DNA from: Streptomyces sp. NBC_00271
GTDB taxonomy: Bacteria; Actinomycetota; Actinomycetes; Streptomycetales; Streptomycetaceae
Direction of reading: 5' to 3'
Assembly (NCBI RefSeq): GCF_036178845.1
Contig: NZ_CP108070.1
Coordinates: 5,704,001 to 5,768,000 of the forward strand
Length of the DNA stretch: 64,000 bases
In this document: positions 15,811 to 23,717 of the stretch, in pieces
Position numbering within the stretch: the stretch's first letter is position 1
Layout of the letters: each line of letters opens with the position of its first letter
Position numbers and translations under genes: made by a program
The notes under the pieces: model-generated
What the model was told of the DNA's origin: nothing
What the model saw: only the letters and a program-made list of their open reading frames with translations
Database searches by the model: none

Positions 15811-17556
15811 TCAGAACAGCAGGTTGTACTGGTTGAAGCCGCTGCCCAGGCCGATCCGTGAGCCGAAGAGGCTGCTGGAGGCCTTGTTGGTGCCGGGGTA
15901 GAGCCAGAGCTTGCCGGCGGAGTCGCGGGTGATGAGGTCCGCGATGCCGTCGCCCGTGACGTCGCCGTTGGCGACGTACGAGGTGAAGGTGAAGCCCGTA
16001 CGCGCCTGGATCCGCGCCGCGAACGGGGTCTTCTCGACCTGCGTGCCCCGGTAGAGGTACAGGACGCCGGAGCTGTTGCGGACCAGCAGGTCGGCCCTGC
16101 CGTCGCCGGACAGGTCGCCGTGGCCGAAGATCTTCACGTTCTTCCAGGCCTTGTCGACGACCTTGACCTTGCCGTAGAACTGGCCGTTGCCCTTGCCCGG
16201 GTAGAGGTAGACCGAGCCGTCGGCGTCCACCGCGACCAGGTCGGGGCGGGCGTCACCCGTCATGTCGCCCGGGATGGCGTACGACTTGTAGCCGCCCCAC
16301 ACCGTGCTGATCTGCATCCAGTCGTACTCGCCCGAGGTGTGGTTCAGGTAGCTGCGGTACAGCTTGCCGTCGCCCTTGTCGCGGATGATCAGGTCCTGGT
16401 AGAAGTCCCGGTCCAGGTCGGCCTGGAGGCCCCAGCTGGCGTTCTGCCAGCCGTTGCCCTGGTAGGCGCGGGTGGCGAGCGAGGTGCCCTTGCTGTCCTG
16501 CTGGAAGAGGCCGCCGGACGGCGTGCGCTCCAGCAGGTCGGCCTTGCCGTCGAAGGTCAGGTCCGCGTCGTCGATGCGCGGCTGGGCGGCCCAGGTGTAC
16601 GAGGACACCTTGGTGAACACCGGGTAGGCGCCCTTCGCGGTGCAGCCCGCGACGCCCCACGAGACGATGCCGACGACCTTGCCGCCGACGATGACGGGAC
16701 CGCCGGAGTCACCGTTGCAGGGGCTCTTGGTGCCCTCGTCGGTGCCGGTGGCCGGGGTGCCCGCGCAGAACATCGCGCCCTCGACGAAGTCGTCCTCGCC
16801 GAGGACCGACTGCATCGCGGAGTTGCAGGTGGAGTCGGCGACCAGCGGCAGGGTCACCTTGCGCAGGTTCGCCGACAGGTCGGCGTCGTCGGCGCCCGAG
16901 GTCAGGCCCCAGCCGTAGACGGTGGCGGAGTTGCCGGCCTTGTAGGAGGCGCTGTCACCGGCGGCCACCAGCCGCTGCCACTGCTGGTCCAGCGGGCGGT
17001 CGAGCGTGAGGACCGCGATGTCGTTCTGGACGGTCGTGGAGTTGTAGTGCGAGTGGTTCCACTGGCGGTAGACGCCCGCGACCGTGCCGCTGGTGTCGTC
17101 CAGCAGTCCGGTGGCGCCGGCCAGCACCGCGCCGTTCTTCACCCAGTCCAGGCCCGCGACGCAGTGGGCCGCCGTCAGGACCTTGTTCGGGGCGACGAGG
17201 GTGCCACCGCAGAAGTAGCCGACGCCGGCCGTGCTGTCGTAGTAGGAGAGCTGGACCATCCACGGCGCGGAGGAGATCGTCGTCTCGGTGCCGCCGATGA
17301 TGAAGGGTGTCTTCTTGGGGGTCGTGTCCGGGGTCGCCAGGTCCTTGACGGCGGCGGCGACCCGGCCGCGCAGCTCCTTGTCGGAGACGGTCGGCTTCGC
17401 GGGCTGGGACTGGTTCGCCTTCGGCAGCGAGGGTCCGTCCGCCGCGGTGGCGGGCTGCGCCGCGAAGGCGCCGGCGCAGGTCAGCGCCAGCGCGAGAGCG
17501 GCCGTGGGCAACGCCGTGGCGGGGCGTCTCCAGCGGTCGCGCAGGGCACGTATCAC
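15811..17556 (-). CDS. Secreted trypsin-like protease with FG-GAP/VCBS repeats
   Basis: 581 residues. A signal peptide (about 1-39, ending near AATA/DGPS) precedes a propeptide and an S1 protease domain. The triad is His in LTAAHCVAG, Asp in NDIAVLTLDRPL and Ser in CNGDSGGPVIVGG. The C-terminal half (from about residue 325) holds FG-GAP repeats (DLTFDGKADLLE, DMTGDARPDLVAVD, DLSGDGRADLLVRN, DVTGDGIADLITRD), a beta-propeller-like binding module with calcium-type Asp-rich loops. It is likely exported and processes proteins outside the cell. GTG 17556 has AGGAGC upstream. It is divergent from the htrA-like gene. Confidence 0.9.
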   Translation of the reverse strand: MIRALRDRWRRPATALPTAALALALTCAGAFAAQPATAADGPSLPKANQSQPAKPTVSDKELRGRVAAAVKDLATPDTTPKKTPFIIGGTETTISSAPWMVQLSYYDSTAGVGYFCGGTLVAPNKVLTAAHCVAGLDWVKNGAVLAGATGLLDDTSGTVAGVYRQWNHSHYNSTTVQNDIAVLTLDRPLDQQWQRLVAAGDSASYKAGNSATVYGWGLTSGADDADLSANLRKVTLPLVADSTCNSAMQSVLGEDDFVEGAMFCAGTPATGTDEGTKSPCNGDSGGPVIVGGKVVGIVSWGVAGCTAKGAYPVFTKVSSYTWAAQPRIDDADLTFDGKADLLERTPSGGLFQQDSKGTSLATRAYQGNGWQNASWGLQADLDRDFYQDLIIRDKGDGKLYRSYLNHTSGEYDWMQISTVWGGYKSYAIPGDMTGDARPDLVAVDADGSVYLYPGKGNGQFYGKVKVVDKAWKNVKIFGHGDLSGDGRADLLVRNSSGVLYLYRGTQVEKTPFAARIQARTGFTFTSYVANGDVTGDGIADLITRDSAGKLWLYPGTNKASSSLFGSRIGLGSGFNQYNLLF

Positions 17557-17924
17557 TCAGGGCTCCTGGTGTGGGTGCGTGTGGATTCCATGACGTAGGA
17601 GGCCCGAGAAGGGCATACGACGCACCGGCCCGATCGATGACAGCGGTCACGGCCATGGCCGACAACCGCCTGCATCGATTCAGGCACACCGCGGAGCCCC
17701 CCTCCGGCGCGGAGATCGTAGGCCTCATCCGCCCCAGAACACATGTACTACACAGCAGACAGACAAGTATTCGTCCGTCGCCTTCCGTGACATCACCCCC
17801 ACGCAACCCGCTGTTTCCCCGATTTCAGCGGGCTCGGGCGCCTTTATATCGGGCATACGAGGTTCTGTCGGGCTTCTCAGCGGCCACTCAGGGAGCTCTC
17901 ATGATCGGGGGACAAGCTTTTTCC
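17557..17924. promoter_or_regulatory. Divergent promoter region between trypsin and HtrA genes
   Basis: This 368-nt stretch lies between two divergent exported-protease genes and must hold both promoters. I see no clear operator, repeat or RNA gene in it. Confidence 0.5.
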
Positions 17925-19145
17925 ATGACCGAGAGCTTCCGCCGCAGCGGCGAGTACCCCCAGGGCGACGACCACCAGGCGACCGACCCCATGCGGGCGG
18001 CGTACCCCCAGCAGCAGCCCGTCTCTTCCTCTCCCGTGAACCCCGAGTGGCCTCCGCCGCCGGCGTACGAGCCGGTCGCTCCGGTCGCCGTCGACCCGGG
18101 TACCACCGTGTGGCCGGGCTCCGGTCAGGGTGGCGACGGCGGTGCGGGCGGTTACGGCGCAGGCGGCGCCTACGCCGGTTACCCCGAGCCGGACGCCGTC
18201 TCCTCCACCGCGGTGCTCCAGGCGCAGCCGGTCCCGGCCGCCCCGGCCCCCGCGCCGAAGAAGCGTGCGAAGGGCACGATCGGCCTGCTCGCCGCCGTGG
18301 CGATAGTCGCGGCCGCCATCGGAGGCGGCACCGCGTACGGCATACAGGAGCTGACCGGCAAGGACACCGCGTCGAGCAGCACCAGCACCACCGTGGTACC
18401 CGCCGCCAAGAAGGGCACCGTCGCCGGTGTCGCCCAGGCGGTCAGCCCGAGTATCGTCGAGGTCAGCGCGACCTCGAACGCGGGTTCGTCCACCGGCTCG
18501 GGTGTGATCATCTCGTCCAGCGGCGAGATCGTCACCAACAACCACGTCATCTCGGGCGCCTCCGAGATCAAGGTGCAGCTGAGCAGCGGCAAGTCGTACA
18601 CCGCGAAGGTGGTCGGCACCGACAGCAAGAAGGACCTCGCGCTCATCAAGTTCGAGAACGCGCCCTCCGGCCTGAAGGTCGCCACGCTCGGCAACTCCGA
18701 CGGCGTCCAGGTCGGCGACGATGTCGTCGCGATCGGCTCCCCCGAAGGACTGACCGGCACCGTCACCAGCGGCATCGTCTCGGCACTCAACCGTGACGTC
18801 ACCGTCTCCACGGACGAGAGCCAGGGCCAGCAACAGCAGCAGGGCGGCGGCAGCGGCCAGTGGCCGTTCTCCTTCGGCGGCCGGCAGTTCAACGGCGACA
18901 CCGGTTCCTCGACGACCACGTACAAGGCCATCCAGACCGACGCGTCCTTGAACCCCGGCAACTCCGGCGGCGCCCTCATCGACATGAACGGCAACATCGT
19001 CGGCATCAACTCCGCGATGTACTCGGCCGCCGACTCCTCGTCCAGCTCGTCGAGCGCGGGCAGCGTCGGCCTCGGTTTCGCCATCCCGATCAACACCGTC
19101 AAGTCGGACCTCGCCAGCCTGCGGGTCGGCGGTTCCGACAGCTGA
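17925..19145 (+). CDS. Membrane-anchored HtrA/DegP-type serine protease without PDZ domain
   Basis: 406 residues. A disordered Pro/Gly/Tyr-rich cytoplasmic segment (1-110), KKRAKG, and one transmembrane helix (about 118-138) precede an extracytoplasmic S1C protease with H207 (VTNNHVIS), D237 (KKDLALIK) and S347 (NPGNSGGAL). The protein stops at FAIPINTVKSDLASLRVGG, where HtrA proteins normally continue into a PDZ domain, so none is present. ATG 17901 has a better ribosome site (AGGGAG) and would add 8 residues. Just downstream lie an MprAB-like response regulator and kinase, matching the mycobacterial link between MprAB and the HtrA protease PepD. Confidence 0.88.
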   Translation: MTESFRRSGEYPQGDDHQATDPMRAAYPQQQPVSSSPVNPEWPPPPAYEPVAPVAVDPGTTVWPGSGQGGDGGAGGYGAGGAYAGYPEPDAVSSTAVLQAQPVPAAPAPAPKKRAKGTIGLLAAVAIVAAAIGGGTAYGIQELTGKDTASSSTSTTVVPAAKKGTVAGVAQAVSPSIVEVSATSNAGSSTGSGVIISSSGEIVTNNHVISGASEIKVQLSSGKSYTAKVVGTDSKKDLALIKFENAPSGLKVATLGNSDGVQVGDDVVAIGSPEGLTGTVTSGIVSALNRDVTVSTDESQGQQQQQGGGSGQWPFSFGGRQFNGDTGSSTTTYKAIQTDASLNPGNSGGALIDMNGNIVGINSAMYSAADSSSSSSSAGSVGLGFAIPINTVKSDLASLRVGGSDS

Positions 19146-19179
19146 GTCCTTCTCGGCCAAGTCCTTCCCGGAGGTTGAA

Positions 19180-19407
19180 ATGATCACTCGCGTCTCCCAC
19201 AGCATCGAAGGCACCGACCCCGCCGGTCTCGACCTGGCCCTCTCCGTCGCCCGTGAACTGCACCGGCCGGTGCCCCGGGCTCCGGAGGTGACCGTCCCGC
19301 AGCCGCAGATGATGGGCCTGCACCTCTCCGCCGATCACCCGCACCGCCGCAAGGTCCCGCTGAGCCGCCTGAGCCGCCTGAGCCAGCTGAGCACGCTGGG
19401 GGTCTGA
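19180..19407 (+). CDS. 75-aa hypothetical protein
   Basis: A short frame directly after the HtrA gene with a strong ribosome site (GGAGG ending 6 nt before ATG 19180). The product has no signal or membrane segment and ends in a Leu/Ser-rich repeat (LSRLSRLSQLSTLGV). No family is recognised. Placement between the protease and the two-component genes suggests co-transcription with htrA. Confidence 0.6.
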   Translation: MITRVSHSIEGTDPAGLDLALSVARELHRPVPRAPEVTVPQPQMMGLHLSADHPHRRKVPLSRLSRLSQLSTLGV

Positions 19408-19429
19408 GCCGACGAGCGCGCTGCGTTGG

Positions 19430-19530
19430 CTGAGCGGGTCGAGGAGGCCGAGCGGGCCGAGGAGACCGAGGCGGCTGAGCGGGCCGAGGGGCGGCTGAGC
19501 AGGCCGAGCAGGCCGAGCAGGCCGCAAGCC
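19430..19530. repeat. Degenerate GCCGAG/GCTGAG-rich repeats
   Basis: About 100 nt consist of imperfect 9-18-bp units such as GAGCGGGCCGAG and GGCCGAGCA, with three adjacent copies near 19501-19523. They form the left half of the 337-nt non-coding gap before the response regulator gene. Confidence 0.65.
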
Positions 19531-19582
19531 CGACCCGACGCACCGCCCCTGGCCGAACCCGGCCAATCCCAGCGGTTCCCGA

Positions 19583-19672
19583 CCGATCTCCGCCGATCCC
19601 CTGCGATCACCACCGATCACCACTGATCTCCGCTGATCCCGACCGATCCCCGCCGATCTCCGCTGATCCTTT
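19583..19672. repeat. Nine tandem 10-bp GATC-containing repeats upstream of the response regulator
   Basis: Nine head-to-tail decamers with consensus C-C/T-GATC-N-C-C-G/A run without gaps from 19583 to 19672 (CCGATCTCCG, CCGATCCCCT, GCGATCACCA and so on). They end 72 nt before the response regulator start. The period is close to one helical turn, so sites would face one side of the DNA. Confidence 0.85.
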
Positions 19673-19744
19673 CTGCCCCGGCCGGAACGTGCGAGGCTGA
19701 AAGCGTCCGGCCCGGTCCCACCGCACCCCTAGGAACCCACGCCC

Positions 19745-20476
19745 ATGAGCCCCGCCGAAGGCGACCGTGAAACCCAGCGCATCCTGATCGTCGACGACGA
19801 GCCGGCCGTGCGCGAAGCACTTCAGCGCAGCCTCGCCTTCGAGGGATACGACACCCAGGTCGCGGTCGACGGAGCGGACGCGCTGGAGAAGGCGACCGCG
19901 TACCAGCCCGACCTGGTCGTCCTGGACATCCAGATGCCCCGGATGGACGGCCTGACGGCCGCCCGCCGGATGCGCGGGGCGGGCACGACGACCCCCATCC
20001 TCATGCTGACGGCCCGCGACACCGTGGGCGACCGCGTGACCGGCCTCGACGCGGGCGCGGACGACTACCTGGTCAAGCCGTTCGAGCTGGACGAGCTGTT
20101 CGCCCGGGTCCGGGCACTGCTGCGACGCAGTTCCTACGCGGCCGCGACGGTCGGCAGCCCGGACGACGACGCGCTGACCTTCGGCGACCTGCGGATGGAC
20201 CTCGCGACGCGCGAGGTCACGCGCGGGGGCCGGGCGGTCGAACTGACCCGCACCGAGTTCACCTTGCTGGAGATGTTCCTGGCCCACCCGCGCCAGGTCC
20301 TCACCCGCGAGCAGATCCTCAAGGCGGTCTGGGGCTTCGACTTCGAGCCCTCCTCCAACTCCCTCGACGTCTACGTCATGTACCTGCGCCGCAAGACCGA
20401 GGCGGGCGGCGAGCCGCGCCTCGTGCACACGGTCCGGGGCGTGGGGTACGTCCTGCGGTCGGGCGGCGCCGAGTGA
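19745..20476 (+). CDS. OmpR-family response regulator (MprA-like)
   Basis: 243 residues. The receiver domain (about 12-125) has the acidic pair in VDDEP, phosphoacceptor Asp in [12 protein letters not shown], Thr in LMLTARD and Lys in [10 protein letters not shown]. The winged-helix output domain (about 145-240) ends [13 protein letters not shown]. Its stop overlaps the kinase start (TGATG), so the pair is coupled. Beside an HtrA-type protease, this resembles the mycobacterial MprAB envelope-stress system; that link is inferred. The decamer array upstream may be its promoter control. Confidence 0.92.
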   Translation: MSPAEGDRETQRILIVDDEPAVREALQRSLAFEGYDTQVAVDGADALEKATAYQPDLVVLDIQMPRMDGLTAARRMRGAGTTTPILMLTARDTVGDRVTGLDAGADDYLVKPFELDELFARVRALLRRSSYAAATVGSPDDDALTFGDLRMDLATREVTRGGRAVELTRTEFTLLEMFLAHPRQVLTREQILKAVWGFDFEPSSNSLDVYVMYLRRKTEAGGEPRLVHTVRGVGYVLRSGGAE

Positions 20477-21966
20477 TGAGGATCCTGCGCCGGTTCAAAT
20501 CCCTGCCGATCCGCTCCCGGCTGGCCATGCTGGTCGCGGCGGCGGTGGCGTTCGGGGTGGCAGCGGTCTCGGTGACCTGCTGGTTCATAGTGCGGGGCAA
20601 GTTGTACGACGAGATCGACAACACCCTCAAAGCACAGAAGGGACCCATTGCCTACGGATCGTTCCAGCGCGCCATAAAGAACTGCGGCAAGGACCCGAAG
20701 AGCGGCAGCGACGGCCCCCGCGGGCGGTCCGAGTACTACTCCCAGGTGGTCCAGGCAGACGGAACCGCCTGTACGTTCGACGGCTCCGCAGGCACGGTGA
20801 AGGTCACCGAGAGCGACAAGGACGAGGCCAAGAACCCGAGCTGGGACGTCACCAGAATCCGCACCGGAACCGACAGCGAGGGCAACGACGTCCAGGTGAT
20901 CACCATGCCACTCGTCGTCGCCGGCGAGGTTCCGGGCAGCGGCCCGGTCCTGGTCCAGGACGCATCCTTCCTCGTGGCCATCCCCCTGAAGAGCACCCAG
21001 GCCACCCTCAACGACCTCGCCCTCGTCCTCCTCCTCGTCTCGGGCATCGGAGTCGTCGGCGCCGGAGCCGCCGGCCTGGCGGTCGCCCGCGCGGGCCTGC
21101 GCCCGGTCGACAAGCTCACCGAGGCCGTGGAGCACGTGGCGCGCACGGAGGACCTCTCCATCCGTATCCCCGTCGAGGACGACAGCGAGGACGAGGTCGC
21201 CCGTCTCTCCCGCTCCTTCAACTCGATGACGTCCGCCCTCGCCAACTCCCGCGAGCTGCAACAGCAGCTGATCGCCGACGCGGGCCACGAGCTGCGTACG
21301 CCGCTCACGTCGCTGCGTACGAACATAGAACTCCTCACCCGCAGCGAGGAGACGGGCCGCCCGATCCCCCCGGCGGACCGCAAGGCGCTGCTGTCGTCGG
21401 TGAAGGCGCAGATGACGGAGCTGGCGGCGCTGATCGGCGACCTGCAGACGCTGTCGCGTTCGGACGCGGACCAGTCGGGCGACCGCATCCAGGTGGTCGA
21501 CCTCCAGGAAACGGTCGAGGCGGCCCTCCATCGCGCCCGCCTGCGCGGCCCCGAGCTGACGATCACTGCGGACCTCCAGCCCTGGTTCGTACGGGCGGAG
21601 CCGTCCGCGCTGGAGCGGGCGATCGTGAACATCCTCGACAACGCCGTGAAGTTCAGCCCCGAGGGCGAGGCCATCGACGTCATCCTCAAGGCCGGCGAAC
21701 TGACCGTCCGCGACCACGGCCCCGGCATCCCCTCCGAGGAACTCCCGCACGTCTTCGACCGCTTCTGGCGCTCCCCGTCCGCCCGCGCACTGCCGGGCTC
21801 GGGCCTGGGCCTGTCGATCGTGGCCAGGACCGTGCAGCAGTCCGGCGGCGAGGTGTCCCTGCAACCGGCACAGGGCGGCGGAACGGTGGCGACGCTACGA
21901 CTGCCGGGCGCGCCCACACCGCCCCCCCGAGGCTCCATAGAACCACCGCCTCCACAGGCTCCGTAG
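20476..21966 (+). CDS. Sensor histidine kinase (MprB-like)
   Basis: 496 residues. Transmembrane helix 1 (about 15-37), an extracytoplasmic sensor region of about 130 residues, transmembrane helix 2 (about 175-200), HAMP (to about 255), then the phospho-acceptor box DAGHELRTPLTSLRTNIELL and the ATPase domain with N-box NILDNAVKFSPEGE, G1 DHGPGIPSEE and G2 GSGLGLSIV. It partners the regulator directly upstream. GTG 20473 is a possible start one codon earlier. The C-terminal tail is Pro-rich. Confidence 0.92.
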   Translation: MRILRRFKSLPIRSRLAMLVAAAVAFGVAAVSVTCWFIVRGKLYDEIDNTLKAQKGPIAYGSFQRAIKNCGKDPKSGSDGPRGRSEYYSQVVQADGTACTFDGSAGTVKVTESDKDEAKNPSWDVTRIRTGTDSEGNDVQVITMPLVVAGEVPGSGPVLVQDASFLVAIPLKSTQATLNDLALVLLLVSGIGVVGAGAAGLAVARAGLRPVDKLTEAVEHVARTEDLSIRIPVEDDSEDEVARLSRSFNSMTSALANSRELQQQLIADAGHELRTPLTSLRTNIELLTRSEETGRPIPPADRKALLSSVKAQMTELAALIGDLQTLSRSDADQSGDRIQVVDLQETVEAALHRARLRGPELTITADLQPWFVRAEPSALERAIVNILDNAVKFSPEGEAIDVILKAGELTVRDHGPGIPSEELPHVFDRFWRSPSARALPGSGLGLSIVARTVQQSGGEVSLQPAQGGGTVATLRLPGAPTPPPRGSIEPPPPQAP

Positions 21967-22059
21967 ACCCGCCGACAGCGCCGGGCACCGCGCGCCCCCG
22001 TCCCTCACCGGACGGGGGCGCGTTCGTGTTGCCGCACCGCGGCAACCTTTCCTTCCCCG

Positions 22060-22904
22060 GTGGCGACTGTCGTCGGTGTGCCGCTGGCCCTGACCGCCGC
22101 CGGAGCGATGGCGTACGGCACGGTGTTCGGACTCTTCGGCGACGACGCCCAGCCGAAGGCGTCGGCCGCGACGAACACCCCGGCCTGGGCCACCGAGTCC
22201 GCCGACGGTTTCGCCTCCGTCCACGCCATGGGGCAGAACGGGACCTACGGCGGGCGCGACGGCAAGACCGTCACCGTGAGAACCCTCGCCGACCTGGAGA
22301 AGTACGCGACCGCGGCCGACCCGTACGTCATCGTCGTCGCCTCGGCGATCACGATGGACCCGGTCGGCAAGGAGATCAAGGTCGCCAGCGACAAGACGCT
22401 CATCGGCTCCGGTACCGCCGGGCAGATCGTCGGCGGCGGCTTCTTCCTCGGTCAGGGCGTGCACAACGTCGTCTTCGGCCGCGCCACCGCCGTGATCAAC
22501 AAGTCGGTCATCAACCTGAAGAAGCTCTGGGACGGCTCGTCCGCCGGTTTCGTCACCGCGCCCAGCACGCAGGCGAACCGCAGGGCTTCCTGATCACCCA
22601 CTCCACGGTGACCGGCGATGTCGCCGCGGGCTCCTTCTCCCTCGGCCGCAACTGGCACGCGGGCGGAGACGCCACCCTCAGGCCGCAGACGACCGTCCGC
22701 GACTCCACGCTCAGCGCCGCGATCCGGTCGAACCCGTGGTCCGACATGGGCGGCTTCTCCTGGAAGAACGACCGCTTCGCCGAGTACAGGAACACCGGCG
22801 CCGGCGCGGGCGCCGCGAGCGGTGAGCGACCGCAGCTGACGGACGCGCAGGCCGCGGGCCAGTCGATCGCCGGCTGGCTCGGCGACTGGACACCCACCGC
22901 CTCC
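22060..22904 (+). pseudogene. Chimeric pectate lyase/pectin methylesterase pseudogene
   Basis: Two pectinase fragments are fused. The first part (signal-like MATVVGVPLALTAAGAMAYG to GFFLGQGVHNVV, ending about 22470) reads as the N-terminal third of a family-1 pectate lyase. From FGRATAVINKSVIN onward the sequence is the C-terminal part of a pectin methylesterase (FLITHSTVTGD, WSDMGGFSWKNDRFAEY). The lyase catalytic core and the esterase N-terminal half are missing, as if one deletion joined two neighbouring genes. A lost base near 22578 then shifts the frame: the first frame ends at 22593 while the esterase frame resumes at CAG 22581 (expected NPQGFL). The esterase frame has no stop before the next gene. 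Non-functional as a pectinase. Confidence 0.85.
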
Positions 22905-23012
22905 TGGGGAAGGCCGGGTCCTCCCGGCCGGGGAGGCTGGGCGCGGACACCGCCCAGCCTCCCCACACCCCTCTCCAAGCCCTCCCACAGCGCCCCGTTA
23001 CACGTTGGGGGG

Positions 23013-23717
23013 ATGGCGCGGAAGATTCTGCTGGCCGATGACGACGAGGCCGTACGTGAGGGGCTCGACCGGCTGCTCAGGTTCGAGGGGTACGAGACCG
23101 TCCTCACCGGGGACGGCCGCGAGGCCCTCGAACTGGTGGCCGGGGTGGACGAGCGGCCCGACCTGGTGCTGATGGACGTCACCATGCCCGGCCTCGACGG
23201 GCTGGCCGCGACGCGCCGGATCAGAGCCTCCGGGTCCACCGTCCCCATCCTCATGATCACCGGCCGGGACGCGGTCGGCGACCGTATCGTCGCCCTCGAC
23301 AACGGCGCCGACGACTACCTCATGAAGCCCTTCGCCGCCGAGGAACTCCTCGCCCGGGTCAGGGCCTTGCTGCGCCGCAGCCCGCAGCCGAAACAGTGCG
23401 CTCCCCGTCTCGACGACCGGCTCGCCTTCGCGGACCTCGCCATGGACCGGCCCACCCGCACCGTCACCCGCTCCGACCGCCCGCTCGACCTGACCAGGAC
23501 CGAGTACGCCCTGCTGGAGTATCTGCTCCGGCATCCCGCCAAGGTCCTCAGCCGCGCCCAGATCCTCAAGGAGGTCTGGGGTTTCGACTTCGAGCCGACG
23601 TCGAACACGCTGGACGTGTACGTGATGTACCTGCGCCGGAAACTGGAGAGCCGCGGCGAACCGCGGCTCATCCAGACCGTGCGGGGGCTCGGCTACACGC
23701 TCCGCGCCGCCAAGTAG
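23013..23717 (+). CDS. Orphan OmpR-family response regulator
   Basis: 234 residues, a close paralogue of the regulator at 19745. The receiver has ADDDE, phosphoacceptor Asp in VLMDVTMPGLDG, Thr in LMITGRD and Lys in YLMKPFAAEE; the winged-helix domain ends QTVRGLGYTLRAAK. ATG 23013 follows a GGGGGG run that serves as ribosome site. No kinase gene adjoins it. Its neighbours are the pectinase pseudogene and a convergent ABC exporter whose end overlaps it by 25 nt. It may be served by the kinase at 20476 or have lost its partner. Confidence 0.9.
   Translation: MARKILLADDDEAVREGLDRLLRFEGYETVLTGDGREALELVAGVDERPDLVLMDVTMPGLDGLAATRRIRASGSTVPILMITGRDAVGDRIVALDNGADDYLMKPFAAEELLARVRALLRRSPQPKQCAPRLDDRLAFADLAMDRPTRTVTRSDRPLDLTRTEYALLEYLLRHPAKVLSRAQILKEVWGFDFEPTSNTLDVYVMYLRRKLESRGEPRLIQTVRGLGYTLRAAK

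Noticed and set aside
19583..19672. CRISPR or origin-type iteron array
   Set aside because: No spacers and no replication gene nearby. A promoter repeat is more likely.
22026..23717. 563-codon frame joining the pectinase remnant to the response regulator
   Set aside because: The first part is the wrong frame of the lyase fragment. The open reading is the result of a lost stop, not a fusion protein. The regulator has its own ATG and ribosome site.
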